From: Cyclobacteriaceae bacterium
GTDB lineage: Bacteria; Bacteroidota; Bacteroidia; Cytophagales; Cyclobacteriaceae
Reading direction: 5' to 3'
Length of the DNA: 8,561 nucleotides
Assembly (NCBI GenBank): GCA_019751475.1
Contig: JAIENH010000486.1
Coordinates: 1-8,561, forward strand
Of this stretch, positions 7,013 to 8,561 are shown piece after piece. Each line of letters begins with the position of its first letter. Positions within the stretch are counted from its first letter, which is position 1. The position numbers and the translations under genes were made by a program. The notes beneath the pieces are model-generated. The model worked only from the letters and a program-made list of their open reading frames with translations. It ran no database searches and had not been told where the DNA came from.

Positions 7013-7263
7013 CTAGCGAATTAAGATTGATCTTGGTTTTGCAAAGAGGAATTCAATTCGAGCAGTGGCTCCGTCCCCAGGCAAGAAGGTTACGTTTGCA
7101 TAAAAGCCTTTCTTGAATTCTTCAGTCAATACATCAAGAAAGGGATCTGTGATTGAACATTGGGGCCAACCTCAAGCGCTACGAGCACACGCTTAAGTCT
7201 AGAGGCCGATCCGAATGTCCTTAAGGTGTCATAGACATGCTGATGATTTTGCAGAGGACTTTG
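7013..7263 (-). pseudogene. Decayed, frameshifted gene remnant on the minus strand
   Basis: The 417 bases between the collar gene and the best start of the next gene hold no intact gene. Read on the minus strand, two overlapping open pieces look protein-like. The upstream piece (7263 down to a TGA at 7126-7128, 45 residues) includes VYDTLRTFGSASRLKRVLVALEVGPNV, quoted here as HVYDTLRTFGSASRLKR then VLVALEVGPNV. The downstream piece (7171 down to a TAG at 7013-7015, 52 residues) includes GWPQCSITDPFLDVL, EEFKKGFYANVTFLPGDG and ARIEFLFAKPRSILIR. A single frameshift in the 7126-7171 overlap would join them into one C-terminal fragment. No start codon context is visible and the upstream piece is closed by a TAG at 7264-7266, so the 5' end is missing. 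I do not recognise the family. Chance open frames are the alternative, but amino-acid content and strand patterning look coding. Confidence 0.45.
7107..7143. repeat. Perfect 10-bp inverted repeat with 17-base spacer
   Basis: CCTTTCTTGA at 7107-7116 is the exact reverse complement of TCAAGAAAGG at 7134-7143. It lies inside the minus-strand gene remnant and about 175 bases before the likely start of the next gene. It could form a stem-loop or serve as an operator. It could equally be an accident of the remnant's coding sequence, since the arms encode parts of FLD and FKKG. Confidence 0.5.
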
Positions 7264-7319
7264 CTATCAAGCGTCCGGATCAAAGCGAGGGTTATTCAAA
7301 TGCGTTGTACCTTAGCGCC

Positions 7320-8507
7320 ATGAAAAACTTGCGAAGCTATTGGCAACTTCTATTTAAAAATTTCATCCCAGTAAGTATCATTTATTTAATCGTTGTGCTT
7401 GCCGTGAGCATTCAAAGCTGGCTGTTACCGCCAAAAGTAATTGACGGTATAGCTTATAATCAGTACAACAATTACACCATCTTCAAACAGTCCTTTTTTC
7501 ACCTGATTCACGGCCAGGATTTATATCTTCCCTATCCTCATGAACAGTGGGACCTGTACAAGTATAGTCCTACGTTCTCCATTGCATTTGCCCCATTAGC
7601 CGTATTGCCAGATTTAGTTGGACTTATTATCTGGAATTTACTAAATACGTTTGTACTGCTATACGCAATCCGGTGGTTGCCAAAGGCAAGTGTGTCTCAA
7701 AAGGTGGGTATGTTGTTTTTTGTATTAGTAGAGTTGATCACCTCCCTCCAAAACTCACAAAGCAATGGACTGATTGCAGGGCTGATTATACTTGGATTTG
7801 TTTGGCTTGAGCAGAAAAAGATATTCTCTGGAATACTTGCTATCCTGGGGACCTTTTTCATAAAGATATTCGGCCTATTTGCTCTGGGGATGCTCTTGTT
7901 TTGTCGAAATAAGCCGAGAATGATTACAAGCGTGCTTCTTGGAACTATTGCTCTCTTTGCGCTACCCCTTACCGTCATATCAGTTCCTCAGCTTCAATTT
8001 TTGTATAAAAGTTGGTGGAGCCTTCTCATGGACGATCACAGTGCTTCGTACGGACTGTCCGTTATGGGCTGGCTAACATCATGGTTCGATTGGCATCCGA
8101 ATAAGAATGTTGTAGTCATTGTCGGACTATTCCTTCTTTGCTTGCCGCTAGTTCGTTGGAAACAATACGCGTGGTATGATTTTCGAATTACCTGGTTAAG
8201 CAGTGTTCTGATTTGGGTAGTCATTTTTAATCATAAAGCGGAATCACCAACATTTATCATTGCTGCAACTGGTGCCGCTATGTGGTATTTTATCAAACCT
8301 CGCACGGCATTGGACCTTGTATTGATCGTACTTTTGTTTGTATTCACCACACTTTCACCGACCGATATTTTCCCTCGATTCATTCAGGAAAACTATTTTG
8401 ATCCATACAACGCAAAAGTCGTTCCTTGTATAATTCTGTGGATTAGGATTCTAATCGAAATCTTAACCATGCGAGAAGAAAAGCCGGTGGTGATCGCATA
8501 TGGCTAA
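7320..8507 (+). CDS. Multi-pass membrane protein of the DUF2029/GT87-like family (putative glycosyltransferase)
   Basis: From the ATG at 7320 this is a 395-residue inner-membrane protein with about nine to ten hydrophobic helices. The family resembles GT-C-fold, lipid-phosphosugar-dependent glycosyltransferases (mannosyltransferase-like in actinobacteria). The Bacteroidota members' substrates are not known to me. Recognisable features are the large first extracytoplasmic loop (NQYNNYTIF, HGQDLYLPYP), the motif LYKYSPTFSIAFAPLAVLP, WNLLN, the QNSQSNGLI motif, and the late FNHKAESPTFIIA motif. The frame is open from an ATG at 7215, adding 35 polar residues (MSLRCHRHADDF...). I reject that start because family members begin shortly before the first helix (MKNLRSYWQLLFKNFIPVSIIYLIVV) and the extra stretch overlaps the minus-strand remnant. 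No strong ribosome binding site marks either start. It has no visible functional link to the toxin operon. Confidence 0.85.
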   Translation: MKNLRSYWQLLFKNFIPVSIIYLIVVLAVSIQSWLLPPKVIDGIAYNQYNNYTIFKQSFFHLIHGQDLYLPYPHEQWDLYKYSPTFSIAFAPLAVLPDLVGLIIWNLLNTFVLLYAIRWLPKASVSQKVGMLFFVLVELITSLQNSQSNGLIAGLIILGFVWLEQKKIFSGILAILGTFFIKIFGLFALGMLLFCRNKPRMITSVLLGTIALFALPLTVISVPQLQFLYKSWWSLLMDDHSASYGLSVMGWLTSWFDWHPNKNVVVIVGLFLLCLPLVRWKQYAWYDFRITWLSSVLIWVVIFNHKAESPTFIIAATGAAMWYFIKPRTALDLVLIVLLFVFTTLSPTDIFPRFIQENYFDPYNAKVVPCIILWIRILIEILTMREEKPVVIAYG

Positions 8508-8561
8508 AGACTATGGCGTTGCAGCATCATAAAGTTGCCCAAAAGTGCACTGGTCGCTGGT

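Noticed and set aside
6989..7112. Direct repeat AAAAGCCTTTC (6989-6999 and 7102-7112)
   Set aside because: Eleven bases of low-complexity AT-rich sequence with nothing conserved around it; likely chance.
7244..7251. TGATTTTG, a 7/8 match to a Bacteroidota -7 element before the membrane protein gene
   Set aside because: There is no -33 TTG at the expected distance, and a near-match is expected by chance in AT-rich sequence.
8511..8561. Minus-strand open frame running in from the right edge (ends TFGQLYDAATP then TAG)
   Set aside because: Only 17 codons are visible. A frame this short is often open by chance, so the end of a convergent gene cannot be claimed.
1..8561. CRISPR arrays, tRNA or rRNA genes, insertion sequences
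   Set aside because: I saw no regularly spaced repeats, no cloverleaf or rRNA-like sequence, and no transposase-like protein on either strand.

Overview
The window looks like a chromosomal segment from a member of the Bacteroidota, probably Cytophagales-like. Three things suggest this. There is a secreted phage-collar protein with the N-terminal layout typical of that phylum. There is a DUF2029/GT87-like membrane protein with the motifs seen in that phylum. The AT-rich translation starts have no clear Shine-Dalgarno sequence. All convincing intact genes lie on the + strand.

Region 1 (1-5895) is a tightly packed, apparently co-transcribed block. It begins with the 3' end of a large beta-rich protein that runs off the left edge. 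After 3 bases comes a 1494-residue secreted protein that I read as a polymorphic toxin: a signal peptide, a long N-terminal body, a pre-toxin segment (about residues 1067-1130), and a C-terminal domain with a PD-(D/E)XK-like nuclease signature (D1376...E1392-F-K1394). One base after its stop comes a 342-residue cytosolic, propeller-like protein, which is the natural candidate for the immunity protein. Base composition drops sharply inside the toxin gene, from GC-rich to AT-rich at about 2100-2340, and stays low through most of the downstream gene. This fits exchange of toxin tip plus immunity onto a resident N-terminal body. The function is inferred from architecture and motifs.

Region 2 (5896-6101) is a gap with a long imperfect hairpin and a weaker terminator-like hairpin.

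Region 3 (6102-6902) is a secreted phage tail collar-domain protein, followed by a plausible terminator.

Region 4 (6903-7319) has no intact gene. It appears to hold a decayed, frameshifted gene on the minus strand (7013-7263), with a perfect 10-bp inverted repeat inside it.

Region 5 (7320-8507) is a multi-pass DUF2029/GT87-like putative glycosyltransferase. The ORF is open from 7215, but 7320 is the better start. Nothing supportable lies in the last 54 bases.
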